From: Lachnospiraceae bacterium
Lineage (GTDB): Bacteria; Bacillota; Clostridia; Lachnospirales; Lachnospiraceae
Assembly: GCA_017936885.1 (NCBI GenBank)
Contig: JAGBEO010000028.1
Span: 1-64,000 of the forward strand
Reading direction: 5' to 3'
DNA: 64,000 bases
In this document: one piece after another, positions 39,448 through 49,007 of the stretch
Position numbering within the stretch: position 1 is the first letter of the stretch
Layout: each line of letters starts with the position of its first letter
Position numbers and translations under genes: made by a program
Notes under the pieces: generated by a model
What the model saw: only the letters and a program-made list of their open reading frames with translations
Database searches by the model: none
What the model was told of the DNA's origin: nothing

Positions 39448-39488
39448 AAAGCGGGGAAAGCATAAGATTGGCTTTCCCCGCTTTTTGT
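39448..39488 (+). terminator. Bidirectional terminator between two chemoreceptor genes
   Basis: A perfect 14-bp stem (39448-39461 with 39471-39484), with A residues before and T residues after, between converging genes. Confidence 0.85.
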
Positions 39489-39517
39489 TTATGGTTTGAA
39501 TGGAATCATGTAAGAAC

Positions 39518-41596
39518 TTAAATATGGAAAGAGGAAATCGCTTCTTCCAGTTCCCGCATATGATGATTCAGTTCTTCTTCGGACCTGCTTAACTCTTTGG
39601 AAGCTTCAATCTGTGTATCCAGGGAGACTTTGACAGCCTCGGCAGAAGCGATGGAGTATTTAGATAACTGCTGGATATTCTGCATGGAAGACAGCACCTG
39701 TTTCCGTTCCGTATCCATTTCTTTTGTACTGGCAGCTACAATGCTGATATTCTGTATGAACTGATCCACAAAGGAGCTGATCTGCTGGAATGCATGTTCC
39801 GTGTTAGTGACAGTCGTTTCCTGTTTGTTCACAATTTCCTCTGCCGTTTGTACCGCTTTCACCGTATCGGCGGTATAGGAACGGATTTCGTCTGTCTCTT
39901 TCATGATTTCGGAAGCGGTAGCGGCGGAATCCTCGGAGAGCTTTCGTATTTCCTCTGCGACAACGCTGAAACCGCGCCCGAATTCCCCGGCTCTTGCAGC
40001 CTCAATCGATGCATTTAAGGACAATAGATTCGTTTGTTTGGCAATCGAGGAAATGGCGTCTGCAAAGTTGGCGATATTTACCAGCTTGCTTTCTAATGCG
40101 CTGACCTGTCTTTTAACATCTGAAGTCGCCTCATAAGTATCTTTGGACTGTGAAGTCATAAGTGACATGGCATTGATGCTGTTACGAAGTACAGTCTGTG
40201 TATCACTTATTTGCTCTGCAATCTCGCTGGTATTCGCATCCACTAATTTAATCTTGCCGGATAGTTCCTCCATTTGTCTGCGGCAGAGATGGATTTCATC
40301 CGCTTCCTGACTGATGTTATCGTCAATACCGTTCATCTCGGCTGAGATTTTCTCAATCAAAGATGCCACACTGGCAGTTGCATTACTAACTGTCTGAGAA
40401 GAAGCGGCAAGCTGTGTAATGATTCCGTTAACGGATTCGATCAGCTTTCTGGTATGTAAGATCGTATGACTGATTGCGGTTTGGATCTTGCCGAATTCAT
40501 CATTTCGTTGTTTTTCTTCCTTTAAAATAAGATTTCCTTTGGAAACCTCGTCTAAACGGTTGACACTTTTGCTAATGTTTCTACCTATATTAAGGACAAT
40601 GTATGTACTGATTATGATCGCAACGATAGAAGAGAGGAGAACCATCACAATAGTAATCACTTTAATGTTATCGGCTTTGGCGGTAATCGTAGAACGCGGA
40701 ACCATAACCGCAAGGCGGCACCCGTTGGAGGAAATGTTTTCCGTCAGAAAATAATATTCTTTATTTTCATATTTTACATACTCCGCGGTCAGATTGTTAC
40801 TGCTATTTGCAGATCCGTCGGCAGAAGATAATGTCTGGTAAAAATCTGCATTCAGTAAATCGATGGAAGTATCGCCGGTCTGGATGATCCGGTTTTCCGG
40901 CGTAAGGAAGAAGACAGAGCTGTTCTCCCCGAAATCCATTTGTTCTAATAAATCAACTATGGCTTGCTTGCTGATATCAATTATGAGTACGCCGGGATTT
41001 GCTTTACTGCCTGCCATAATACTGCAATAGATAGCATAATCATCTTCTGTTGTATCCAGGTATTTATCAACAGTTGGGTGATAGCTGCCCCAATAGATAG
41101 AAGAGGAGGCAAACATATCTGCTTCCACTTCGGAAGATTTCAAAGCTTCTATAAAAGTAGCCTGCGTAGTACGGTTCTGTAAATTGACAGTTGTTACACA
41201 GTCACCGCTTCCGGCAGGCACCATGTGAATATTTTGGATAAAATCATCGGTGCCCTCTGCAACAATAAAAGTCTCAGAAGCGGAAGAAGCAAAGAAGGAG
41301 CGGTTTGCAGTGTTCTTATCATAGGAGCCTTTGATCAGCCCTGATATGTTGGTGTCTGCTGAAAGTGTCAATATATTGGTAGCAATAGGCTTGAAAGCCT
41401 GATCCAGACAGGAAATGGACATTTCCATTGCCGTCTTGGCAGAATTTTCGTAATTTTCTCTCATTCCTGTGGCAGCTTTGCTGTATCCTAATATGCCGAC
41501 AATGATAACGAAAATGATAGGAATGAGAAAGCCAATCACTAATTGGGCTTTGATAGAGATTCCTGCTTTTAAGGTTCCCGGTTTACTGATCTTCAT
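39518..41596 (-). CDS. Methyl-accepting chemotaxis protein with extracellular Cache-like domain
   Basis: About 692 residues: membrane segment near 17-38, an extracellular sensor of some 270 residues with the dCache look ([28 protein letters not shown]), a second membrane segment near 310-332, a HAMP region, and a signalling domain with [20 protein letters not shown]. dCache domains usually bind small metabolites. The frame is open to 41683, but the ATG at 41596 has AAAGGA at the right distance and opens MKISKPG. It diverges from the solute-binding gene at 41829. Confidence 0.87.
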   Translation of the reverse strand: MKISKPGTLKAGISIKAQLVIGFLIPIIFVIIVGILGYSKAATGMRENYENSAKTAMEMSISCLDQAFKPIATNILTLSADTNISGLIKGSYDKNTANRSFFASSASETFIVAEGTDDFIQNIHMVPAGSGDCVTTVNLQNRTTQATFIEALKSSEVEADMFASSSIYWGSYHPTVDKYLDTTEDDYAIYCSIMAGSKANPGVLIIDISKQAIVDLLEQMDFGENSSVFFLTPENRIIQTGDTSIDLLNADFYQTLSSADGSANSSNNLTAEYVKYENKEYYFLTENISSNGCRLAVMVPRSTITAKADNIKVITIVMVLLSSIVAIIISTYIVLNIGRNISKSVNRLDEVSKGNLILKEEKQRNDEFGKIQTAISHTILHTRKLIESVNGIITQLAASSQTVSNATASVASLIEKISAEMNGIDDNISQEADEIHLCRRQMEELSGKIKLVDANTSEIAEQISDTQTVLRNSINAMSLMTSQSKDTYEATSDVKRQVSALESKLVNIANFADAISSIAKQTNLLSLNASIEAARAGEFGRGFSVVAEEIRKLSEDSAATASEIMKETDEIRSYTADTVKAVQTAEEIVNKQETTVTNTEHAFQQISSFVDQFIQNISIVAASTKEMDTERKQVLSSMQNIQQLSKYSIASAEAVKVSLDTQIEASKELSRSEEELNHHMRELEEAISSFHI

Positions 41597-41748
41597 AAAA
41601 TACATGTTCCTTTCTGCCGTTAGGCCAATAATCTTAATTATATAATTATTGTAAAAAAATAAGAAAAAGAAACAAGTGTCCATATTTTAAAAAAGGTCGA
41701 TTTTTTATCAATCTTAAAAAAATGACACCTTAATAAAATTTGGGCAAT

Positions 41749-41776
41749 TTAACAGCCGGTATCCGGTCACTATAAT
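41749..41776 (+). promoter_or_regulatory. SigA promoter of the second sugar importer
   Basis: TTAACA (41749-41754), 16 bases, then a perfect TATAAT (41771-41776), 53 bases before the solute-binding gene. Confidence 0.7.
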
Positions 41777-41828
41777 AAACTTATCAATACAAGTTCAGTA
41801 CATAAAGTACGAGGAAGGAGAATTTTTT

Positions 41829-43247
41829 ATGAAAAGGAAGAAACTGTTAACTGTATTACTGGCTGGTGCACTTACCTTATCCTGTATGGCATGCGGCGGC
41901 AGCGAGGGTACTACAAGCAATACCGATGGAGCAACGGATGGAACCGCCACAGAAGCGGCTGACGATACAGCAGCAGACAGCACGAGTGAAACCGGAGATA
42001 AGTTAGTAATCTGGACATTATCCAATGACTTAATTGATTTCGGTAAGAGATTTGAGGAGCAGACAGGCACACCGGTAGAGACAATCGTTATTGAGCCTGC
42101 TAACTATCCTACGAAAGTACAGACTGCTTTACTGGCAGGAGAGAAAGAGCCTGATATTATCGTTGGCGAGCCTAAGATGTTAGAGGATTTCTATGACGCA
42201 GGATTCTTTGCAGATTTGAATGAATTTGGCGCACAGGATTATGCAGACCAGATCGTTGATTATGTATGGGAAGTAGGTCAGGATGCTGACGGTATCCAGA
42301 GAGCAATTTCCTACCAGATTACACCGGCAGGTATCTATTATAGAAGAGATATCGCAAAGGAAGTATTCGGAACAGATGATCCGGAAGAAATCGGAAAGTT
42401 ATTTGCAGATTATCCGACTATTCTTAATACAGCACAGGAATTAAAGGCTGCCGGATACAGAATTTTCTCTTCTGACGCTGAGATGAATGTATTCTCCGGA
42501 GATTCCGCATGGGTTGTTGACGGTGTGTTAAATGTAGACCAGTCAAGAATCGATTATATGGATCTGTGTGTTCAGTTATATCAGGGAGACTTAACAGCAT
42601 ATGCGAACCAGTGGTCCACACCTTGGTATCAGGCTATGGCAGGTGAAGTTCCGATTCTGACAGCAGATATCCAGAACTATGCAGATGATTCCGTAAACGT
42701 ATGGGATGCTGAGCAGTTTGCAGAGGCAACACAGGGCATGGATACAACAGAGGTATTCGCATTCGGTCTTCCTTCTTGGGGCGTTTTAACCTTAAGAGAT
42801 AATGTGAAAGACACATCCGGTTTATGGGGTGTTTGTGCAGGTCCTGCTTACGGATTTGACGGTGGTACATACATTGGTATTTCTTCTAATTCCGAAAGAA
42901 AAGATACTGCATGGGAATTTGTTAAATTCTGTACCTTGAACGAAGAGACGGCTGATTGGTGGATTGAGTACTCTCAGGGTGACAGTGTTTCCTTAAAATC
43001 CGCACTTGAGAAACACAAAGATGATGCCAACGAAGTATACGGCGGTCAGAAACTTTATGAGTTCTGGTTAGGTCAGGCAGAAGGCATTGATACTTCTAAG
43101 GTAACAAGATACGATCAGGCAATCGGCGATGCATGGGGCAATGCAATCTCCGCAATTAAGACAGGCGAGAAGACAAAGGATGATGCGATCGCAGAGTTCT
43201 ATGATGTAATCGAGTCTACTTATCCTGATATTACAGTAAACAGATAA
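41829..43247 (+). CDS. Sugar ABC transporter substrate-binding lipoprotein
   Basis: A 472-residue extracellular solute-binding protein of family 1. The signal peptide ends in the lipobox LSCMAC, with an Ala/Thr/Asp-rich linker after it, then the two-lobed binding domain beginning LVIWTLSNDLIDFGKRFEEQ. A strong promoter and GAGGAAGGAG site fit the high expression typical of such genes. The partners are the permeases at 43373 and 44305. Confidence 0.92.
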   Translation: MKRKKLLTVLLAGALTLSCMACGGSEGTTSNTDGATDGTATEAADDTAADSTSETGDKLVIWTLSNDLIDFGKRFEEQTGTPVETIVIEPANYPTKVQTALLAGEKEPDIIVGEPKMLEDFYDAGFFADLNEFGAQDYADQIVDYVWEVGQDADGIQRAISYQITPAGIYYRRDIAKEVFGTDDPEEIGKLFADYPTILNTAQELKAAGYRIFSSDAEMNVFSGDSAWVVDGVLNVDQSRIDYMDLCVQLYQGDLTAYANQWSTPWYQAMAGEVPILTADIQNYADDSVNVWDAEQFAEATQGMDTTEVFAFGLPSWGVLTLRDNVKDTSGLWGVCAGPAYGFDGGTYIGISSNSERKDTAWEFVKFCTLNEETADWWIEYSQGDSVSLKSALEKHKDDANEVYGGQKLYEFWLGQAEGIDTSKVTRYDQAIGDAWGNAISAIKTGEKTKDDAIAEFYDVIESTYPDITVNR

Positions 43248-43274
43248 GAGCTCTCATAGAAATAATATAAATTC

Positions 43275-43328
43275 GTGAATCATACCATGGCGGCAGAGGT
43301 GCTAACAGCGTCTGCCGTCTGGGTTCAC
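43275..43328 (+). promoter_or_regulatory. Intergenic hairpin between binding protein and permeases
   Basis: GTGAA (43275-43279) pairs with TTCAC (43324-43328), and CGGCAGA (43291-43297) with TCTGCCG (43311-43317). There is no T run. Such hairpins often protect the upstream message, giving more binding protein than permease. Confidence 0.5.
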
Positions 43329-43372
43329 GATAAACAGTAAGTAGGAAGAGATAAGAAAGGTTATGGTTTCAT

Positions 43373-44299
43373 ATGGGGAAAAAGAGTAAAAACAATATAA
43401 AGAAATATAACCAGGCGGGATATTTGTTTGTTTTCCCATTTCTTGTTGTATTTTTGGTTTTCAGTGTATATCCGGTTCTTAGAACCTTATATTTGAGTTT
43501 TACCAATGCCAAGATTGCCGGTGTGGGCAAGATGGACTGGGTTTGGTTTGAAAATTATGTCAGAGTGATTAAAGATAAATTTTTCTGGCGTTCTTTATGG
43601 AACACCATAAGAATCTGGGTTGTTAATATTGTATTGCAGCTTGGTCTTGCATTCTTATTGACGATCGTATTCAGCGATATTAAATACAAGATGAAAGGTC
43701 TTGGCATTTTCAGGGTCATTTATTATCTCCCGAATCTGATTGCAGCCACTTCCATCGCATTCTTATTCAAGACATTGTTGGACTGGCGCTATGGTACTTT
43801 CAATCAGATTATCAACAGTATATACCATTTCTTCGGAGCCAATTACAATCCGATCGACTGGCTTGGCACAGCAACTTATGCAGGGCCGACGATTGCAATC
43901 ATTCAGACTTGGGTCTGGTTTGGAAACTCTTTCATTATGCTGATGGCGGGTGTACAGGGTATCTCAACGGATTATTTTGAGGCGGCAGCGATTGACGGCG
44001 CCGGAAGATGGACAGTATTTGGGAAAATCACATTACCATTGTTAAAACCGATCTTATTATATGTTGCGATCACATCCCTGATCGGTGGTTTACAGATGTT
44101 CGATCTGCCATTCCTGATGGCTGATAAAGCAAGTGCGGCTTATCCATCCGTACAGACGGCGGTAATGTATCTATATAAATTCGGATTTGAAACAGGAACG
44201 ACACAGACAGGATATGCTTCAGCGATTGCATATATCATCTTTATCATTATTCTTTCTGTCTCTATTGTTCAGTTCAAAGTATTTAATAAGGAGGATTAA
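43373..44299 (+). CDS. Sugar ABC transporter permease, MalF/UgpA type
   Basis: A 308-residue permease with six membrane segments and the EAA loop YFEAAAIDGAGRWTVFGKI near 203. It lies between the binding-protein gene and a second permease gene with the same strand and tight spacing, so the three form one importer. It differs clearly from the permease at 33125, so this is a separate system. Confidence 0.92.
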   Translation: MGKKSKNNIKKYNQAGYLFVFPFLVVFLVFSVYPVLRTLYLSFTNAKIAGVGKMDWVWFENYVRVIKDKFFWRSLWNTIRIWVVNIVLQLGLAFLLTIVFSDIKYKMKGLGIFRVIYYLPNLIAATSIAFLFKTLLDWRYGTFNQIINSIYHFFGANYNPIDWLGTATYAGPTIAIIQTWVWFGNSFIMLMAGVQGISTDYFEAAAIDGAGRWTVFGKITLPLLKPILLYVAITSLIGGLQMFDLPFLMADKASAAYPSVQTAVMYLYKFGFETGTTQTGYASAIAYIIFIIILSVSIVQFKVFNKED

Positions 44300-44304
44300 G
44301 GAAT

Positions 44305-45138
44305 ATGGGTACAGGTTTCAAAATCAAAAAAGCTATTTTATACATTCTCTTAATCCTTTTGGGAGCGGTGTGTTTGCTTCCGTTCCTCTTAATGTTGGTC
44401 AATGCAACAAGAAGCGGTGTAGAGATTGTAAATTCATTCACACTGATTCCCAGCACACATTTAAAAGAAAACTGGGATACTGTATTTAAATTTTTCAATC
44501 TTTTCCAGGGTATGTGGAACAGTATCAAAGTAGCAGTTCCGGCGACGCTTTTGACAGCATATTTCTCAGCGTTGACCGCTTATGGTCTGGCTATGTATGA
44601 GTTTAAGGGAAACAAGTTCATTTTTACTATGATTCTGGTATTTATGATGATTCCCGGACAGCTTGGTTTGATCGGTTTCTATAACCTGTGTACCAGACTG
44701 CACCTGGTAAACTCTTACATACCGTTGATTATCCCGGCGATCGCAGCGCCCGGAACCGTATTTTTCTTAAGACAGTATGTATTATCCGTTCTGCCGCCGT
44801 CATTAGTGGAAGCGGCAAGAATCGACGGGGCAAGTGAATTATATTCTTTCCACAGAATTGTACTTCCGATTATGTCCCCGGGTATTGCAACTATGGCGAT
44901 CATGGCATTTATCGGGAACTGGAATAACTACCTGCTGCCAATGATCATATTAAATAAAAACGAGAAATTTACTCTGCCGGTTATGATGGCAACATTAAAA
45001 GCATCTACAGATATTCAGTCTAACCAAGGTGCGATTTATCTGGCAGTAGCAATTTCCGTTATACCGATCCTGCTGGTGTTCTGTTTCTGCTCTAAATATA
45101 TTATCAGCAGCATTTCAGCCGGCAGTGTGAAAGAGTAG
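44305..45138 (+). CDS. Sugar ABC transporter permease, MalG/UgpE type
   Basis: A 277-residue partner permease starting five bases after the previous stop, with AAGGAGGA inside the end of that gene. It has about six membrane segments and the EAA loop LVEAARIDGASELYSFHRI. No ATPase gene follows; a terminator does. As for the first importer, a shared ATPase must come from elsewhere. Confidence 0.92.
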   Translation: MGTGFKIKKAILYILLILLGAVCLLPFLLMLVNATRSGVEIVNSFTLIPSTHLKENWDTVFKFFNLFQGMWNSIKVAVPATLLTAYFSALTAYGLAMYEFKGNKFIFTMILVFMMIPGQLGLIGFYNLCTRLHLVNSYIPLIIPAIAAPGTVFFLRQYVLSVLPPSLVEAARIDGASELYSFHRIVLPIMSPGIATMAIMAFIGNWNNYLLPMIILNKNEKFTLPVMMATLKASTDIQSNQGAIYLAVAISVIPILLVFCFCSKYIISSISAGSVKE

Positions 45139-45172
45139 CTAATAACCTTCTTTTTATTTCTTTTCCCTTGGG

Positions 45173-45211
45173 CAGATATGCAGGGGTAGCACCTTGCATA
45201 TCTGTTTTCCC
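45173..45211 (+). terminator. Terminator after the second importer
   Basis: A stem of 10 bp or more, CAGATATGCA (45173-45182) with TGCATATCTG (45195-45204), and a T-rich tail, placed 35 bases after the permease stop. Confidence 0.7.
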
Positions 45212-45228
45212 TTTGTTATAGTTAAAAT

Positions 45229-46722
45229 ATGTATAGTATATTGATTGTTGATGATGAGAAAAATTGCAGACAGATTTTGAAAAACATAATCCGCAAATCA
45301 GGCGTTCCCGTGGATATGATCGTAGAGTGCCGCGATGGAGCAGAAGCGCTGGAGGTCTTGGGAAGTCAGGGGATTGATGTGATGTTTACTGACATCTGTA
45401 TGCCGGGGATAGATGGGATTACACTTGTAAAAGAAATGCAGAAATATCCGCATAAGCCCATCACGGTTGCTGTCAGTGGTCATGATGATTTCGCTTATGC
45501 CGTGGAAATGATGCGGATGGGTGTGCGGGATTATGTCTTAAAGCCCGTTGACAGAGAACAGTTGGAGAAGCTTATCTGGAAATTTGAGGAAGAAATTCAG
45601 CAAAATCACATGCAAAACAAGACCAGAAAGCATATCGGTTATCAGCAGTTAAAATACCTGATGCAGAATGATAATATTTCCGAGAAAGAAATTGATATTA
45701 TTATCAAACAGTATCAGAACAGTGTTTTCCCGGAGTCGGGATATTATATTTGCTGTCTGGAGAAAAAAGAATATCAAAGTGCCGAGAACAATCATTTTAT
45801 TTATCTAAATGATGTGTGGGGCAATGATCTGTTTGTGATTGACAGCAGGGCATTGACACTGTTTTCCAAGAATGAATTACAGAGTGCTTATTTAGGATTT
45901 AGTGAAATACATTTTGGGTTGTCCGGTTTAAAACAGGCATATGAAGAGGCATTTCTTGCCAGAAGACAGGCATACCGTAAGATGGTGCACCGGGTATTTT
46001 ATAAGAAGAAAGAAGCTGTCTCATTTCTGGATGAGAAAGGAATAGAAATTCTCGTTTCTTCTCAGCCGATGGAAGGGGAACAGATGAAAAAGATTGCACA
46101 ACTGATCGGTACTGATAAGGGTACGGAAATTCGTCTGTTTATGAAAAATATGAAAAGGGATGTTTATAAGGGAAGCTGTTCGCTGGAGAGTTTTGAAAGC
46201 GGAATTACGACTCTGATACAAGATATCATGCATACTTATCAAAATCTTCTGAAAGAAGAGGATATGGATTTTAGCAGATTTCATAATATCTATCAGTATC
46301 CCTGTCTGGATGATTTTATGGAAGAGCTGACGGAATGGATTCTGGTGTTACAGGAGAAAATCCATACGCAATTCGATGATTATAAGAATAAACAGAAGAT
46401 TACGCAGGCAGTACGTTACATTGAAACCAATTATAACAAAGATCTGAATATGGCAGTCGTATCGAATTACGTCTCCATGAATTATTCTTTGTTTTCTTAT
46501 GAATTTAAGCAGTACACCGGGACGAACTTCGTATCCTATGTGAAAAAGCTGCGTATTGAGGAAGCCAAGAAGTTATTGACAGATACGGATTTGAGAATCA
46601 ATGAAATCAGCACAAAAGTAGGATATGACAATGAGAAGCACTTCATGAAAACCTTCAAAAGCGTCTGCGGTGTTTCTCCCAGTGAATATCGAAAAAATAC
46701 ACATTTTACAGCAGAAGCCTAA
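45229..46722 (+). CDS. Response regulator with AraC-type DNA-binding domain (YesN-like)
   Basis: A 497-residue regulator: N-terminal receiver with Asp in FTDICMPG near 55 and Lys in VLKPVDR near 104, a long middle region, and a C-terminal AraC helix-turn-helix pair (about 395-490, ending VSPSEYRKN). Regulators of this type usually answer to a YesM-like kinase and control sugar importers such as the one just upstream; no such kinase is encoded here. The ATG has no purine-rich ribosome site, and a TTAAAAT lies right before it. Confidence 0.88.
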   Translation: MYSILIVDDEKNCRQILKNIIRKSGVPVDMIVECRDGAEALEVLGSQGIDVMFTDICMPGIDGITLVKEMQKYPHKPITVAVSGHDDFAYAVEMMRMGVRDYVLKPVDREQLEKLIWKFEEEIQQNHMQNKTRKHIGYQQLKYLMQNDNISEKEIDIIIKQYQNSVFPESGYYICCLEKKEYQSAENNHFIYLNDVWGNDLFVIDSRALTLFSKNELQSAYLGFSEIHFGLSGLKQAYEEAFLARRQAYRKMVHRVFYKKKEAVSFLDEKGIEILVSSQPMEGEQMKKIAQLIGTDKGTEIRLFMKNMKRDVYKGSCSLESFESGITTLIQDIMHTYQNLLKEEDMDFSRFHNIYQYPCLDDFMEELTEWILVLQEKIHTQFDDYKNKQKITQAVRYIETNYNKDLNMAVVSNYVSMNYSLFSYEFKQYTGTNFVSYVKKLRIEEAKKLLTDTDLRINEISTKVGYDNEKHFMKTFKSVCGVSPSEYRKNTHFTAEA

Positions 46723-46750
46723 CAGAGATAGTTAGGCTTTTCTTTTTTTG
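46716..46750 (+). terminator. Terminator shared by two converging genes
   Basis: AGCCTAAC (46716-46723) pairs with GTTAGGCT (46731-46738), followed by a T run. The stem contains the stop codons of both the AraC regulator and the GGDEF gene. Confidence 0.8.
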
Positions 46751-48621
46751 TGAAGATACATTTCCTGATCGGCTTTTTTGAACAGTTCATGTAAATCGAG
46801 AGAAGGATTGATCTGCGCTAAAATAAAGCCGCTGCTGACAGAGAGCTGATATTTTTTGGTATGCAGCTTGTTGTAGTTTTCCAGATAGCGGTTGACCTGA
46901 TAAAGAAGTGCACGAGCCTCTTCTTCGGTATAATTTACGGCAAGCAGATAGAATTCGTCGCTGCCCAGGCGTGCGCAGATATCAGTTTCCCTGATAGCGC
47001 CTTCTAAGGCCTGACCAAGAATCTGAATGGCAAAATCACCTTCACTGTGTCCGTAAGTGTCATTGATTTCTTTCAGACCGTCTAAATCAAATGCAAAAGC
47101 AGCTATGGGCGTATTTGCATTCTTGTTTTTTTCCAGTAATTCTTCTGACAGCATGTTATATCCATGCCGGTTATATAATCCGGTCAGTTCATCTTTCATA
47201 TAGATTTCTTCCAGTCTGCTGACCAGCAGTCCGGTTCGTTTGTTTTCTGAAATATTGCGCAGCATACTGCTGACATTCATCAGCCAGGAGAAGAAATCCA
47301 GTTGATAGGACATCTGTGATCCCTGATATGCCATTGCCACATAACCGAATTCTTTTTCCCCAAAATAGAGAGGAGAAAAGATATAAGCAGAAGCATCCGT
47401 ATCAAACAGATAGTCCGGCAGTGTACTCTGTTTTGTAAAACTGCATTCATGCCGTCTTTTGCCGTTCTTGTATGCGAATTTGAGCAGCATGGTATCGGTA
47501 TCCGCATTATCCTCCTCTGAGGCAGTGATCGTGCGGATATGAGTAGAAACCGAATCCCAGTCAGGATATAGACAGAGATAAAGCTCTGCGCAGCAGCCGA
47601 TATGCGGGATAAACTGTTCCAGTAAATCCATACCTTTATTTAAGTCAACAACATTCTGCAAAGAAGAAGACATATGGATGTTATCCATGATGGCATTTTC
47701 CATCTGGGAAACCCTCTGGTTGACAGAATGCTGGAAATAAAAAGGATTTTTGGCATAGGTGCTGCGACAGCCGCAGGAACCGCCGATATGGGGAGCCGCT
47801 TTGATGACGGATATTTCCTCAGGCTGCTCTCCGCGGATCGCTATAAGAAGCTGCTCCACAGCCTTTATTCCTAATTCTTTAATCGGGAAAGTAACGGAAG
47901 TCAGGGAAGGATTCAGCGCCTGGCCTTCCTCCAGCATATCTGTTCCGGTGATCGCAATATCTTCGGGAACCTGATAGCCTCTGTTTAATAATTCCAGAAG
48001 CAGCGTTAATGCCATGCGGTCATTGTAGCAGACGATGGCATCCGGCTTTCCGGTACTTAAGAAATGGGTCAGAGCGGCGGCGATATCCGTTTCTTCGTAA
48101 GAACATTCGTAAAGATCCGTATCTGCAACAGGCAGATTATGAAGTGCCATAACCTGTGTGTAAGCCGCTTTTCTTTTTTGAGAGAAAAGAGGTTCCAATA
48201 TATTGCCGAGATAGCATATTCTTCTATAGTGATGGGTGCCGATCAGATGCTCTGTGATCTGTCCGGTGGCGCTGTCATTGTCCAGGGCAACAGAAGGCGC
48301 AAAAGTGTGATTCTGGTTGATGTCGACAATAGGACATGTACATTTGGACTGCAGGGTTTGGGCAATCCGCTCCCGCAGATCATCGGACAGATAAGTGCCC
48401 GATACGAAGATCACACCTGAGAAATCGTCAAAATTGGGAATCCTGAGAATGCTTCTCTCACCAATGCCGTAATCTCCGATGTTTTCACCGTCTGTTGAAG
48501 AAAAGACTTCTACAAAATAACCGAATTCGGCAGCTTTATCAATGATTCCCTGACAAATATTGCACTGGAATTCTCCGGAAATATGAGAAATGAAAACACC
48601 GATTTTTTTGGAATGGTACAT
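46732..48621 (-). CDS. LacI-type sugar-binding-like sensor fused to a GGDEF domain
   Basis: About 629 residues. The N-terminal 270 residues look like the periplasmic-binding-type effector domain of LacI regulators (KKIGVFISHISGEFQ, DNDSATGQITEHLIG, ITGTDMLEEGQALNPSLTSV) but without any helix-turn-helix. A middle region of some 190 residues follows, then a diguanylate cyclase domain whose signature reads GSDEF, a tolerated variant of GGDEF, near residue 567. It should make cyclic-di-GMP in response to a sugar-like ligand in the cytoplasm. No signal peptide or membrane segment is seen. The ATG at 48621 has GGAGGGAGGA upstream. Confidence 0.85.
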   Translation of the reverse strand: MYHSKKIGVFISHISGEFQCNICQGIIDKAAEFGYFVEVFSSTDGENIGDYGIGERSILRIPNFDDFSGVIFVSGTYLSDDLRERIAQTLQSKCTCPIVDINQNHTFAPSVALDNDSATGQITEHLIGTHHYRRICYLGNILEPLFSQKRKAAYTQVMALHNLPVADTDLYECSYEETDIAAALTHFLSTGKPDAIVCYNDRMALTLLLELLNRGYQVPEDIAITGTDMLEEGQALNPSLTSVTFPIKELGIKAVEQLLIAIRGEQPEEISVIKAAPHIGGSCGCRSTYAKNPFYFQHSVNQRVSQMENAIMDNIHMSSSLQNVVDLNKGMDLLEQFIPHIGCCAELYLCLYPDWDSVSTHIRTITASEEDNADTDTMLLKFAYKNGKRRHECSFTKQSTLPDYLFDTDASAYIFSPLYFGEKEFGYVAMAYQGSQMSYQLDFFSWLMNVSSMLRNISENKRTGLLVSRLEEIYMKDELTGLYNRHGYNMLSEELLEKNKNANTPIAAFAFDLDGLKEINDTYGHSEGDFAIQILGQALEGAIRETDICARLGSDEFYLLAVNYTEEEARALLYQVNRYLENYNKLHTKKYQLSVSSGFILAQINPSLDLHELFKKADQEMYLHKKRKA

Positions 48622-48807
48622 GAGAAGTCCTCCCTCCGCGTTTGTAATTTCAATCATATTGTAATAGAAGCAAAAGGGAAATGCAAGTGGGGCCAGAAAG
48701 GTTGGAAGCTATATGTCTGTTCATTGGCAGGTGTTATAAAAGAGAGTAATATTGGCGGTTTGGAAAGAATAAAATGGAGCAAGAATTGTACATGCAGGAA
48801 GATGACA

Positions 48808-48942
48808 ATGAAAGAGGCGGATACGGATGCTGCAAAAAGGCAATTGCTGCTTAATATTTCCGAAATTCTGGAACAAAAGGGGCTGATCAGTGCTGAAGAG
48901 AGAAAACGTATGAGGGATATTATTAACAGGCAGATAAAGTAA
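48808..48942 (+). CDS. 44-residue protein before the recombinase, candidate excision factor
   Basis: A very small charged helical protein: after MKEADTDAAKR comes LLLNISEILEQKGLISAEER and a basic tail ending INRQIK. An AGGAAG site lies eight bases before the ATG at 48808 (an ATG at 48802 is too close). It ends 65 bases before the recombinase gene on the same strand, so the two are probably cotranscribed. Small basic proteins encoded beside large serine recombinases are often their directionality factors; that role here is inference only. Confidence 0.55.
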   Translation: MKEADTDAAKRQLLLNISEILEQKGLISAEERKRMRDIINRQIK

Positions 48943-49007
48943 CATATGCCCGGCAATGACAAAAGACAGACAACAAGGACATAGAACAAAGACAGGGGAG
49001 ATATGGC

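Noticed and set aside
46716-46750. Regulatory RNA between the AraC and GGDEF genes
   Set aside because: The short hairpin with T run is fully explained as a shared terminator.
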